42,848 nt of DNA, taken from Porticoccaceae bacterium (GTDB lineage Bacteria; Pseudomonadota; Gammaproteobacteria; Pseudomonadales; Porticoccaceae). The translations under genes and the position numbers were made by a program. This document shows, in pieces, positions 16,956 to 24,932 of this stretch; the stretch's first letter is position 1, and each line of letters begins with the position of its first letter. The notes beneath the pieces are model-generated. The model ran no database searches. It was not told the DNA's origin and saw only the letters and a program-made list of their open reading frames with translations. The stretch covers positions 1-42,848 of the forward strand of contig JALOAH010000036.1 of NCBI GenBank assembly GCA_023228865.1, written 5' to 3'.

Positions 16956-17933
16956 TCAGGCGCGTAATCTTGATCCTGTTTCCCGATCCAAGGGGTTGTT
17001 TTCCTGGCTGTTGCCGTAGCCAATGCGGTCGCCACTCTGCCAGCGTATAAAAACCATAGGCACATAGGTGCAGCTGTAGGGCGCCCAGTGACTTTGACTC
17101 AGAGGTGAACCAAAGGCTTCATGGGTATTGCCGTCGATATCGACCATTTTCAAAGAGAAAGCCACGCCAAATCGGTCGAATTTATTACGGGTGACAACCA
17201 GCGACCCTTCCTTACAGCCCTTTACCTGGCCATTCACCAGGGCGTAGCCGTGGGCAAACTTGAACTGCTTTTCAGGAACTTCGCGGGGTTCATAACTCCA
17301 GATCGCTTGCAGTGCATAGTCTTCACCAAAATGGGCATTAATCCAGGACATGGGCGACATCCCGCGCTCGGGTCTAGGCCCCCAGCTGTGATCCATTGTG
17401 GCGACACAATCGACATCATAGGATTTACCCCTCACCTTGATTTGCCCTTTAACTTTGCACGTCATATCAAAATGATTGGCATAAGCGGCGCCATAACCGG
17501 AACTGTTGACGCTGGCATCTTTGTCATCCTTCGCCATCGGATCCATGGCCGGGTCGTGAATGTCGTAGGGTTCCATAAGACCAAATACATCCACATGGAT
17601 TTCGGTATCGTCGACACCCTGGTAATCAAGACGATAATCGCGAATATTCTTGGCTTTATAGGTCAGACCATTGGGAAGGTTGAATTCCTCCAGTTTTTTC
17701 GGCAACGGCAAATGTTGTTGTATATCCGTGTACAGGGTGTCGAGGGGATTAGTTGACATGTCTTGAATAAACTGAACATCCACCACCATGGCGCCAACCC
17801 CGGCGCGGGCAACAAAATACACCCAGGCCATCAGCTTCTCTTCGGGGACATAACAGTAAAAATAATGAGTTTCCGCCCAGTCGTGCTGGGCGTTATCTGG
17901 TGTATGGTAGGCGGTGTCCTGATCTTTAATCAT
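16956..17933 (-). CDS. CrtC/AttH-like 'DHSWG' protein (copy 2)
   Basis: A 325-residue cytoplasmic-looking beta-rich protein. Shared features with 20032, 23520 and 24933: the N-terminal WAETHYFY segment (about 19-26), LMEPYDIHDPAMDP (about 119-132), CVATMDHSWGPRPERG (about 179-194) and a final IRW...IGYG region. These suggest a two-lobed lipocalin-like fold as in CrtC/AttH (DUF7064/7065 by memory). The aromatic and acidic residues around MDHSWGPR probably line the active site. A GAGAGA ribosome site precedes the ATG. First gene of the set CrtC-like - kinase 3 - kinase 2 - DUF6285 copy 2. Its closest relative here is the 335-residue protein at 23520. Catalytic role unproven; hydration or isomerisation of a terpenoid-like ligand is a hypothesis. 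Confidence 0.72.
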   Translation of the reverse strand: MIKDQDTAYHTPDNAQHDWAETHYFYCYVPEEKLMAWVYFVARAGVGAMVVDVQFIQDMSTNPLDTLYTDIQQHLPLPKKLEEFNLPNGLTYKAKNIRDYRLDYQGVDDTEIHVDVFGLMEPYDIHDPAMDPMAKDDKDASVNSSGYGAAYANHFDMTCKVKGQIKVRGKSYDVDCVATMDHSWGPRPERGMSPMSWINAHFGEDYALQAIWSYEPREVPEKQFKFAHGYALVNGQVKGCKEGSLVVTRNKFDRFGVAFSLKMVDIDGNTHEAFGSPLSQSHWAPYSCTYVPMVFIRWQSGDRIGYGNSQENNPLDRETGSRLRA

Positions 17934-18033
17934 CGTTATTTACTCTCTCGTTATATTGCTTTATCTGGGATATTTATTTTTAAAAGTACTACCTCGGCAT
18001 TTTGTTTCTTGCTTAGCCAGGCTCTGATTAATG

Positions 18034-18102
18034 TTATTCCCGCGCAGGCGGGAATCTATAAGCGCTTGATTTTTCTGGACTCTCACCTGCGCGGGAGTGA
18101 AA
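18034..18102. repeat. REP/MITE-like palindromic element
   Basis: Left arm TTATTCCCGCGCAGGCGGGA and right arm with CACCTGCGCGGGAGTGA form an imperfect inverted repeat of about 69 bases; the left arm is itself a hairpin (TTCCCGC...GCGGGAA). This is the look of dispersed extragenic palindromes of Proteobacteria. It sits between module 2 and module 3 of the kinase genes. Confidence 0.55.
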
Positions 18103-18148
18103 TTCATCACCCCCTTTTAAACAAAGCCACCTGGAACGCTCTTTCAGG

Positions 18149-18192
18149 CGCCTATTTTTATTCGACGCCTATTTTTATTCGACGCCTATCCG
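18149..18192. repeat. 17-bp direct tandem repeat, about 2.5 copies
   Basis: The unit CGCCTATTTTTATTCGA occurs at 18149-18165 and 18166-18182 and begins a third time (CGCCTAT) at 18183. It lies just after the stop of DUF6285 copy 3 on that gene's strand. Probably replication slippage; a role is not evident. Confidence 0.8.
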
Positions 18193-18205
18193 ACAAGCTG
18201 CAATT

Positions 18206-18727
18206 TTAACCTGCCATTCCGAGCTGGATTTCTAGATCGACAACGTCAGCCGGGTTGGGTTCAAAGCCGTGGGGTTTAGTCCAAGCTCTGGCCATCGCCA
18301 GGGTTGAGCCGCACATATCGAGTACCAGCTTCTCCACTGCTGGCGCATCCGCCGTAGAGGAACATTCGATAATAACGATACCAATTTTCTCTCTTAATTC
18401 CCTGGCGGCGGCCTGGAGTTGAACAAAACCCAGCTCAGAGTTGCCGAGGGCATTCTGGGCTGCAGTAATCCCTGCGCGCAGTATGGCCTTGTCTTCTTCC
18501 CGGGAACAGACAGCAACCAGGTTGTCAGCTGTGGCCAAATTTTCGCGAATATCCTTGCGCGCATAGGCGTGCACCAGGGGCAAATGCTTGAGAGCGATCT
18601 CAATGGTTGCCAGGGAAAGGTGCATCTGTTCCTGGGCAAGACTGTTTTCTTTATCTACGGCGGGAGCCACATTGTCTTTAAGGGACTTGATGGCCACCTG
18701 CAACTGGACTTCGATATCTGGAATCAT
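18206..18727 (-). CDS. DUF6285-type small protein, LvaB-like (copy 3)
   Basis: A 173-residue mostly helical protein. The N-terminal pattern VAPAVDKENSLAQEQMHLSL (about residues 20-39) matches the other two copies. The ATG overlaps the stop of kinase copy 4 as ATGA, the same coupling as in module 1. Residues after about 120 (MARAWTKPHGFEPNP) resemble the tail of copy 1 (WFKPMGF), so the C-terminal end is conserved too. Expected to be an obligate partner of the kinase at 18724, by analogy with LvaB. Followed by a 272-base gap containing repeats, so it may end a transcript, but no standard terminator is visible. Confidence 0.73.
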   Translation of the reverse strand: MIPDIEVQLQVAIKSLKDNVAPAVDKENSLAQEQMHLSLATIEIALKHLPLVHAYARKDIRENLATADNLVAVCSREEDKAILRAGITAAQNALGNSELGFVQLQAAARELREKIGIVIIECSSTADAPAVEKLVLDMCGSTLAMARAWTKPHGFEPNPADVVDLEIQLGMAG

Positions 18728-19968
18728 TTCATCACCTCTTTAAGCGCTGCCCGCAAACTGTCCAAAATAAGGTAGCCAACGGCTGACAACCAGGACACAA
18801 CCACGTCCTGATGGCTCTTGCCGCCTTTGGAGACGCGATAACCCGTCGCCATCACGATCAGCGCTCCGCGCCAAAGACCGAAAATGTTGTAGTACTTCAT
18901 TCTCTCAGGATCCACCGGCAAACCCGACGCTTTTTCATAAGCGGCAAGCAGCTCATCGGTGGGCATTAATCCACTGGCGAGAAAAGTTTTGCCATCTTCG
19001 GCAAAGTGCCCGAACTGGTAGGCCGTCAGCCAGGTCAAATCCTGATGCCTGTCTCCCAGGCTGACAAGTTCCCAGTCGAGCCAGGCGGTAATTTTTTCGC
19101 TGGTTTCGTCGAAGAGAAAATTGCCGCTGCGCATGTCATTGTGAACAATGGAGACATGGTCGACGGGGGGAGCATTGCGCTTCAACCAGCTGGCGGTAAT
19201 TTGCATCAGCGGCTCTTCTTCGCCGCGATCCTCTTCCCAGACCCTTTGCCACCAGTTAATTTCCTTGATGACGCTTTCATTGCTGCCCACTTCCACCGGA
19301 TCAAAACCTTTGAGGTTCATGGCGGCAACATCAACGGTGTGAATTTTGGCAATTTGTTCAATCACCTGGGGCGCCAGCTTTTTGCGAAGCTCCGGCCCGT
19401 AGTTGAGGCCGATACCGGTGACCTGCTTGGAAGGAATCGCCGTTGGCTTGGCGACGCCGGTGACAAAGCCGTAAATAATAGCCGGATAAGGCAGGAATTC
19501 ACCCTCTTCATCAATCCAATAACAGGGGGGCACGGGAACAATGCTCAGCTTATCCAAGGCCTTGACCACTTCCGCTTCGCGCAGGAAACTGGTTTCAACC
19601 ACAGGCTCCATGGGGCACATTCTGAGTACCATGGGCGTCACTACAAGCTCTTTTTGAGAACCATCGCTGCCATGCCAGTGCAGCTCAAATGCCATCTGCA
19701 GCATAGAGGCTCCCCCGGACAACCAGCGGGGCTTTTCCAGCCTGAACTCGGAATCAATTTTTGTCGCTATCAGCCTGGTGGTACATTCAACCAGCTGATC
19801 CAACTGAACAGGAACATAGGATTCCTGGCGTTTTGCCCTGTTGAGCATTTTTCGGGTCAAAACGGCATCCACCTCGGCTTCGGTGGGAAAGCGTTGACGC
19901 AAATTCTCAATAAAGGCTTCATCCGGGCATTGCCGCGGATCAACAACGGGTTTTAAATAGTCTTCCAC
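18724..19968 (-). CDS. APH/ACAD10-11-type phosphotransferase (copy 4)
   Basis: A 414-residue kinase, the longest of the four, with an extra N-terminal segment of about 45 residues (DPRQCPDEAFIENLRQRFP). Motifs: RWLSGGASMLQMAFEL (the usual K-E-Q of the loop is M-L-Q here), VLRMCPMEPVVETSFLRE, catalytic VHNDMRSGNFLFD and LDWELVSLGDRHQDLTW. The start is GTG at 19968, well supported by GGGGAG five bases upstream. It lies 63 bases after the CrtC-like gene at 20032 and overlaps DUF6285 copy 3 by four bases. The changed glycine loop suggests a different substrate from the other copies. Otherwise the expected function is phosphorylation of a hydroxylated acyl-CoA or lipid. Confidence 0.85.
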   Translation of the reverse strand: MEDYLKPVVDPRQCPDEAFIENLRQRFPTEAEVDAVLTRKMLNRAKRQESYVPVQLDQLVECTTRLIATKIDSEFRLEKPRWLSGGASMLQMAFELHWHGSDGSQKELVVTPMVLRMCPMEPVVETSFLREAEVVKALDKLSIVPVPPCYWIDEEGEFLPYPAIIYGFVTGVAKPTAIPSKQVTGIGLNYGPELRKKLAPQVIEQIAKIHTVDVAAMNLKGFDPVEVGSNESVIKEINWWQRVWEEDRGEEEPLMQITASWLKRNAPPVDHVSIVHNDMRSGNFLFDETSEKITAWLDWELVSLGDRHQDLTWLTAYQFGHFAEDGKTFLASGLMPTDELLAAYEKASGLPVDPERMKYYNIFGLWRGALIVMATGYRVSKGGKSHQDVVVSWLSAVGYLILDSLRAALKEVMK

Positions 19969-20031
19969 TGTAACTCCCCAAATTGTTATAAAGACGGGCT
20001 ATAAAAGCACCATCCGCTTTGCATGTAAAAA

Positions 20032-21018
20032 CTACACAGCACCACGCGCGGGCTTGCCATGTCGGGTTCGGTAGGCCATTGACGAGTTTTCCATGGCCAT
20101 ACCGTGCCCCACTTTACCATTCCATGTCCAGCGCACAAGAGCCAAACCCACATCGACACTGGGATACACAGGCCAGGGACCACCGGCAATAGTGGCGCCG
20201 TAAAAAGTATAACTGCGCCCGGTTTCATCTTCGACTTCAAAGACATAGGCAACAGGCTGATAACCCAGCCTGGTCACTTTCAGCTGCCCTTGTACCAACC
20301 CGCGAACCTCTCCGTTCTCGGTGACATAGCCATGGGCAAGGGGCGTCAACAATTCACTATTCGCAGGATCTGCTGAAAAAAAAGCGTGAACGGCAAGCTC
20401 ACCCTTATCATCTTCGAAGTGCCCACCCAGCCACATCATCGCAGCCAGATCCACTTCCGTTCGCGGCCCCCAACTGTGATCCATCACCTGGACACAGTTG
20501 ATAGGGATGGTTTCACCGCGAACAGTCAGCTCTCCGGTGAGGCGGGCGCTCATATCAAAATGCCCTTTGTAAGCGGAATCAAAGGTCCAGCTTTGTCCCT
20601 GGGCTTTTCGAGTGATGGGATCCATGTCCGGGTCAGAGGTATCGTAAGGCTCCATAATGCCGCGAACATCAAAGTGAATACTGGTGTCCTCAATGCCGAC
20701 ATAATCAACCCGGTAGTTCCTCGGGCTGAGCGCCTTTACACTCAAACCATTCAACAGGGTATAGTCGCGGAGATTGCGGGGTTCAGGAATGGGCATGTGG
20801 AAATGATTGGCCACATACCAGGTGTCTTCGGAGCGATCCACAAGACCTTTCCACACCCGCACATCGCTCATAACCACGCCGAGATTGGGGCGAAACAGCG
20901 CCTGCAGATGGCCACAAACCCCATGTTCGGCATTGAAAAAGGCAAAGTAGTTGGTTTCTGCCCAATTATGAGCATCAGGGTCTGCAGGATGAAAATCAAG
21001 ATCTTTGTCTGTAATCAT
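20032..21018 (-). CDS. CrtC/AttH-like 'DHSWG' protein (copy 3)
   Basis: A 328-residue beta-rich protein with NWAETNYFAFF (about 18-28), GIMEPYDTSDPDMDP (about 119-133), VQVMDHSWGPRTEVD (about 180-194) and RWTWNGKVGHGMAMEN near the C-terminus. It is about 95% identical to the protein at 24933, with only about 15 substitutions before a divergent tail, while the DNA differs mainly at third codon positions. First gene of module 3, followed by kinase copy 4 and DUF6285 copy 3. Fold and possible activity as for the other members (CrtC/AttH-like, DUF7064/7065 by memory). No signal peptide, so cytoplasmic. Confidence 0.73.
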   Translation of the reverse strand: MITDKDLDFHPADPDAHNWAETNYFAFFNAEHGVCGHLQALFRPNLGVVMSDVRVWKGLVDRSEDTWYVANHFHMPIPEPRNLRDYTLLNGLSVKALSPRNYRVDYVGIEDTSIHFDVRGIMEPYDTSDPDMDPITRKAQGQSWTFDSAYKGHFDMSARLTGELTVRGETIPINCVQVMDHSWGPRTEVDLAAMMWLGGHFEDDKGELAVHAFFSADPANSELLTPLAHGYVTENGEVRGLVQGQLKVTRLGYQPVAYVFEVEDETGRSYTFYGATIAGGPWPVYPSVDVGLALVRWTWNGKVGHGMAMENSSMAYRTRHGKPARGAV

Positions 21019-21425
21019 TTATCTTGGCCTCTTTTATAATTAAGACAAGCAATACCAAAAAATTTTCTATTTTTATAGCTAGTTAGCATACTTAATAGGG
21101 AATAACCGATGAGATCTTATAGGTTCAGCAGCGAGGTTTCTTTGATAATCTGTATCGTTTTTTATAACATTTCTGAACAACATATCAAAGCTTACACTAT
21201 ACTACAACCGAACTTTATTCCGTTATCCAACACTCAAAATATCTTAACGCACCAAGCTATGTGCATAGATACTGATTTTTGTAAGACAGCTTCGATCCGT
21301 TTCAAAATTTTCCACCCAAAAATTGGTTAAGGTACGCTGGGAAATTGACTATAGCGAAAGCTCCACCAAACTGAGATAAGCTCAGCTTCATTTTTTGATA
21401 ACCCTTTTCGTGAACATCAACATAG
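21019..21425. other. AT-rich region upstream of module 3
   Basis: 407 bases without a supported gene, upstream of the minus-strand operon that starts at 21018 and downstream of AraC copy 2. It should hold the promoter of the operon; ATTATAAAAG on the minus strand near 21040 could be a -10 region but lacks a good -35. A 73-codon open frame at 21109-21330 has no family look and no ribosome site. Confidence 0.45.
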
Positions 21426-22331
21426 TCATCGTTTCAGATCATGGGTCTCTAAAAAATGGCGATATTTTCCGGGAGACATTCCTACCTCCTTGGTAAAGTG
21501 CAACGTCATGTGACTTTGACTGGAAAAACCTGACTCATAAGCCACACTGGCGATATCAATATCGGATACTGCTAACAATGATTTAGCCAAACTTATTCGT
21601 TTGTTAAGAAGAAATTGATGTGGAGTAATACCAACCTGATTCTTAAACTTACGTATAAGATATGATGACGAAATATTGAGCTCCCGAGCGATTTCTTCAA
21701 TTCTGACTTGTTTTTTGACGCCAAGAGAGAGACGCTGCAATGCGTAGCTGACAAGGCCTGTTCTGGAAGCTAAGACGTTTTCCACGTCTGGATCAGACTC
21801 CCCTAGATGGCGCTGTACAAACAATTCTATTCCGCGTAACACTGCATTAAAATAATCTGGCGATTCTCTGGCACTTAAAAGAAGACGAACCAGGTGATCG
21901 CATGCGTTATACAAATAGGAGCTATAAAAAACTCCTATATGGTTATCTCTTCCAGCTTGTCCTAGCTTAATTGTTTCAAATGCAGCCTGCAGCCGGTTGC
22001 AGGTGCCCTCATCCTCAAATATGAATGAAGCAACGTCAACCTCGCCATTGACAGCCCAATGAATCTCGCGGTTTTTAGGTACTATCGTCATATACCCTGA
22101 GATAACATAGTCAGCAGACAGCTCTTTGTTTTTACCGAGCCGGTAAATTCTAGCCTTGCCTGCCATCTGTAACGCAATCATTGGATACTCCATCGGAGGG
22201 GTAACATATTCTGAAAGATAGACTATCCAGCGCTGCACCACACACCTGCCAACGCCTGTGCCCAAATAAAACACATCAGCCTTTTTGCCATGGGCATCAT
22301 TCATGATTTCTGACTGCGTTAAGATCGTCAT
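21426..22331 (-). CDS. AraC-family transcriptional regulator (copy 2)
   Basis: A 301-residue paralogue of the AraC protein at 10208, aligned from the first residues (MTILTQSEIMNDAHG versus MSIIDQSEVINRAHG). N-terminal sensing domain about 1-190; C-terminal HTH pair RIEEIARELNISSSYLIRKF and DIASVAYESGFSSQSHMTLHF, then GMSPGKYRHF. Base composition is more AT-rich than in copy 1, in line with the neighbouring genes to 28848. It is transcribed toward module 3, ending 407 bases before that operon starts, and its 5' side borders the decayed IS element. Likely target: one of the CrtC-like/TonB receptor promoters nearby. Confidence 0.9.
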   Translation of the reverse strand: MTILTQSEIMNDAHGKKADVFYLGTGVGRCVVQRWIVYLSEYVTPPMEYPMIALQMAGKARIYRLGKNKELSADYVISGYMTIVPKNREIHWAVNGEVDVASFIFEDEGTCNRLQAAFETIKLGQAGRDNHIGVFYSSYLYNACDHLVRLLLSARESPDYFNAVLRGIELFVQRHLGESDPDVENVLASRTGLVSYALQRLSLGVKKQVRIEEIARELNISSSYLIRKFKNQVGITPHQFLLNKRISLAKSLLAVSDIDIASVAYESGFSSQSHMTLHFTKEVGMSPGKYRHFLETHDLKR

Positions 22332-22550
22332 TTCATGCTCTCGTTTAAAATTATCAGTAGTCCATTACGCTACCAAAATTATTCCTCCTTCGACTTTTCT
22401 GGGCATTAGTACCCTGGCAGGCTGTTGATTTTCTCCTCCTAGATACAATTAGAATCACATAGAATCAACTATAAACCATTGAGGGCAGGTGAAGTATGAA
22501 GTGGTTGAATAGATGTGACCAGCCCAGTTAAGGAATAATACCCTGAGCAC

Positions 22551-22839
22551 ATGACCACAAGAAAGAAGTATTCAAAAGAGTTCAAGCTGAATGCCATTAG
22601 CCTAGTGCTGGAACAAAGCTGTACCCAAGCCGAGGCGGAGCCTGGGTATCAATGCCAACATGCTGGGTCGCTGGATCAGAGAGCACTCGGTGGGTGACGG
22701 GCAGGCCTTTCGGGGTAATGGCAAGCTGACGCCTGAACAGGCCGAGATCCGACGGTTGCGGGAAGAAAATCGTCGGCTGAAGATGGAGAAAGACATCTTA
22801 AAAAAAGCGACGGTCTTCTTTGCCAAGGAAACGCGGTGA
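22551..22839 (+). pseudogene. IS3-family orfA (frameshifted)
   Basis: Begins MTTRKKYSKEFKLNAISLVL, the usual start of IS3 OrfA with its helix-turn-helix. After QAEAE the frame breaks: about two bases are missing near 22638, and the coding continues in another frame as LGINANMLGRWIREH, then a leucine-zipper-like segment RRLREENRRLKMEKDILKKA and the end VFFAKETR. Its stop overlaps the GTG of orfB. The intact protein would be the DNA-binding part of the transposase. Confidence 0.85.
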
Positions 22840-23383
22840 AATACGCGTTCATCGCCCGGCACAAGAAGACCTGGCCTGTTGATCTGATGTGTCGACTCCT
22901 GGGTGTGAGCCGCAATACCTATTCCCGGCATTGCCAGCGTCAACAACACAGGCAGCCGGATGCCGAGCACCAGGCGATGCTGGCGGCGGTGAAAGACATC
23001 GCCGAGCCAGTGGTTACAGCTATGGGTCGCGGCGAATGCAGCGGGCGATCAACGCCTTGGGCTACCCGATCGCGCGTCGCAGGGCACGCGCCTTGATGTG
23101 GGCGGCAGGCGTCAAAGCTCGGCACCGGAGAAAGTACAAGGTGACGACGAACAGTGATCACAAGCAGCCGGTATTCGAGAATGTGGTGAAGCGGAATTTT
23201 ACCGTGGCAGAACCGGATCAAGCCTATGTATCCGACATTACCTACATCTGGACGCAGGAAGGCTGGCTCTATCTGGCGGTATTTATCGACCTGTTCAGTC
23301 GGCGACTGCATTCAACTCTGGGTTACACCAGCCCCAATGACTATGAATCAGCTATGAGAGTTGAACTGAAGAAAGCAGCTTAA
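22836..23383 (+). pseudogene. IS3-family orfB transposase (frameshift and internal deletion)
   Basis: Starts at GTG 22836 with KYAFIARHKKTWPVDLMCRL, a standard IS3 OrfB start. One base is lost near 23003, shifting the frame at AEASGYSYGSRRMQRA. The catalytic core begins normally (YVSDITYIWTQEGWLYLAVF, first Asp of the DDE triad) but jumps from FIDLFSRR directly to LHSTLGYTSPNDYE, the very C-terminal end. About 100 residues with the second Asp and the Glu are missing. The join falls where intact relatives have SRR twice (DLFSRR and NSRRLHSTLGY), suggesting deletion between short direct repeats. Confidence 0.87.
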
Positions 23384-23445
23384 CTGGGTTGTCACAAAAT
23401 GCTTGGCCACTCCAGAAATACGCGTTAACCCAGTACAGATGTAGT

Positions 23446-23511
23446 AGTTCAGACCTAATCTGACAGTTACCGACTTTTTCAGAAGGTGATCTGTCAGGTC
23501 AGATCCGAACT
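23446..23511. repeat. Imperfect inverted repeat, possible remnant of IS ends
   Basis: AGTTCAGACCTAATCTGACAG at 23446-23466 matches the complement of 23491-23511 at 17 of 21 positions, with 24 bases between. It looks like two opposed insertion-sequence termini or a small MITE, just beside the decayed IS3 element and ahead of the CrtC-like gene end at 23520. Confidence 0.5.
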
Positions 23512-23519
23512 AATCCAAT

Positions 23520-24527
23520 TCAGGTTCCGATGGTAGGGCATGAGTCATGCCAATACCGTCCTCGCATGCGAGCCATCATGTCCAATGGATAATTTTCCAT
23601 ATTCAGACCATACCCAATCAACCCCTGATCTGTAATCCACCGACTCATCGCCACATAGAGCATGGTGCCGGTATAGCATGACCAAGGAGCGCCCACAATT
23701 GGCGTACCGTACAATCTGTGTTTTTTTCCGCGAATATCTGTTGCAACCACGTCTATAGCGACACTAATGGCTCCAAGCCTATTGACTTTAAGATCCAAAT
23801 CTGTGAGACCAAAAAGACTTCCGTTTTTCACGACATAGCCATGCGCAAGCGTCATTTGTTCGTCAGCTTTTTTTGAATAATCTACGGCATTTATCCAGTG
23901 CAGACTGTAATCTTCACCGAAGCTTGCATTCATCCACCCCATGGATTTCAAACCGATCTCACAGCGTGGCCCCCAGCTATGATCCATCGTCGTCACGCAA
24001 TCAACTTGATAAGTTTTCCCACGTATTTTCAAAGTTCCTTGAACCTTACAGGTTAAATCAAAATGATTACCATAGGCTTCACCCAAACCGGAACCTTCCA
24101 TCCTGCACCTCTCATCGTCCGGCGTAGCTTTCGGACTCATAGCGGGGTCGTGAATATCAAACGGCTCAGTGAGCCCTTTTATGACGAGATGAGCTTCAGT
24201 ATCTTCAAAACCGACATAATCCAACACATAGTCTTTAGGACTGCTTGCGTGCACTCTAAAGCCATTTGGAGTTTCAAACTTTGATAACTTTTCTGGTGCC
24301 GGCAGTTGTTGTTGGGAGTCAAGATAAATCATCTCGCTACGGTTGTCGCTAAGGCAACCAAAGATAGCCACATCCACCAACGATACGCCTACACTTTTCC
24401 TTGTCGTAGTATAAAAAGTAGCTAGAATTCTTTCCTCAGGAATAATGGCGACAAAATAATTGGTTTCAGCGTAGGTGTAATCCATACCAGGGACTATATG
24501 AAACTCAATATCTTCCTGTTTTATCAT
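23520..24527 (-). CDS. CrtC/AttH-like 'DHSWG' protein (copy 4)
   Basis: A 335-residue member of the same family as 16956, which is its closest relative here: YAETNYFVAI (about 19-28), LTEPFDIHDPAMSP (about 119-132), CVTTMDHSWGPRCEIG (about 183-198), and YGLNMENYPLD near the end. It stands alone, with no kinase or DUF6285 gene behind it; the IS3 remnant and the inverted repeat at 23446 lie directly downstream, so a module may have been truncated there. The codon use is AT-rich compared with 16956. Divergent from the copy at 24933. Function as for the family: unproven, perhaps hydration or isomerisation of an isoprenoid-like ligand. Confidence 0.7.
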   Translation of the reverse strand: MIKQEDIEFHIVPGMDYTYAETNYFVAIIPEERILATFYTTTRKSVGVSLVDVAIFGCLSDNRSEMIYLDSQQQLPAPEKLSKFETPNGFRVHASSPKDYVLDYVGFEDTEAHLVIKGLTEPFDIHDPAMSPKATPDDERCRMEGSGLGEAYGNHFDLTCKVQGTLKIRGKTYQVDCVTTMDHSWGPRCEIGLKSMGWMNASFGEDYSLHWINAVDYSKKADEQMTLAHGYVVKNGSLFGLTDLDLKVNRLGAISVAIDVVATDIRGKKHRLYGTPIVGAPWSCYTGTMLYVAMSRWITDQGLIGYGLNMENYPLDMMARMRGRYWHDSCPTIGT

Positions 24528-24932
24528 AATAAAATATCCTGTGTAGATTGAAGAAATTTAAACCCGAAGATCATTGCGCTATCCAAAAACTGATTATTCT
24601 TTTTTTCGATTTCGCCATCCTGTTGTTGGCATTAGAATTTGATTTTTCTTTAGCAGCCAACTTAAGGGCAGAGTTTATTCATTTTTCCGACAGACTTCTT
24701 TCAAATTTTTACACTTCTTGTCAAATAATTTCCATGGATATTGTAGAGACCCGTCAAATTCTGGCGCCTGTTTCCATCGAATAAGTTTTAAAATTCACTA
24801 CTTATGTTCAATTTTCTAACAAAATTGACAAAATTACGGAAGATTTACAGATGCCCTCCACACACCATGGCCTGCCTATAACGCCTTAAAAATAGACCAA
24901 CTAGTATTTCAGAATAATGGAGCCCATCTACG
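24528..24932. other. Divergent intergenic region between CrtC-like copies 4 and 5
   Basis: 405 AT-rich bases between two divergent genes. A TTGACA hexamer at 24825-24830 on the plus strand could be the -35 of the gene at 24933, but no good -10 follows at the right distance. A 78-codon open frame at 24548-24784 has no ribosome site or family match and is not called. Confidence 0.45.

Larger units (their letters stand above)
22514..23396 (+). mobile_element. Decayed IS3-family insertion sequence
   Basis: Two overlapping reading frames with IS3-type OrfA and OrfB similarity lie between imperfect terminal inverted repeats: left TGTGACCAGCCCAGTTAAG from 22514, right complement TGTGACAACCCAGTTAAG ending at 23396. 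The element is about 880 bases, short of the usual 1.2-1.3 kb, because the middle of the OrfB catalytic domain is missing. OrfA and OrfB also each carry a frameshift. No target-site duplication is recognisable (AGA left, AAA right). It can no longer transpose on its own. Confidence 0.85.

Noticed and set aside
7507..19968. Kinases as aminoglycoside resistance genes
   Set aside because: They carry the GGASKEQF and HxDYRxGN...LDWE pattern of the ACAD10/11-LvaA branch and are paired with LvaB-like genes, not with resistance or mobile genes.
22836..23383. Programmed frameshifting of an active IS3 transposase
   Set aside because: The frame breaks are not at a slippery heptamer between orfA and orfB, and the DDE core is deleted.
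24548..24784. 78-codon open frame between CrtC-like copies 4 and 5
   Set aside because: AT-rich, no ribosome site, no recognisable family, and located in the likely divergent promoter region.
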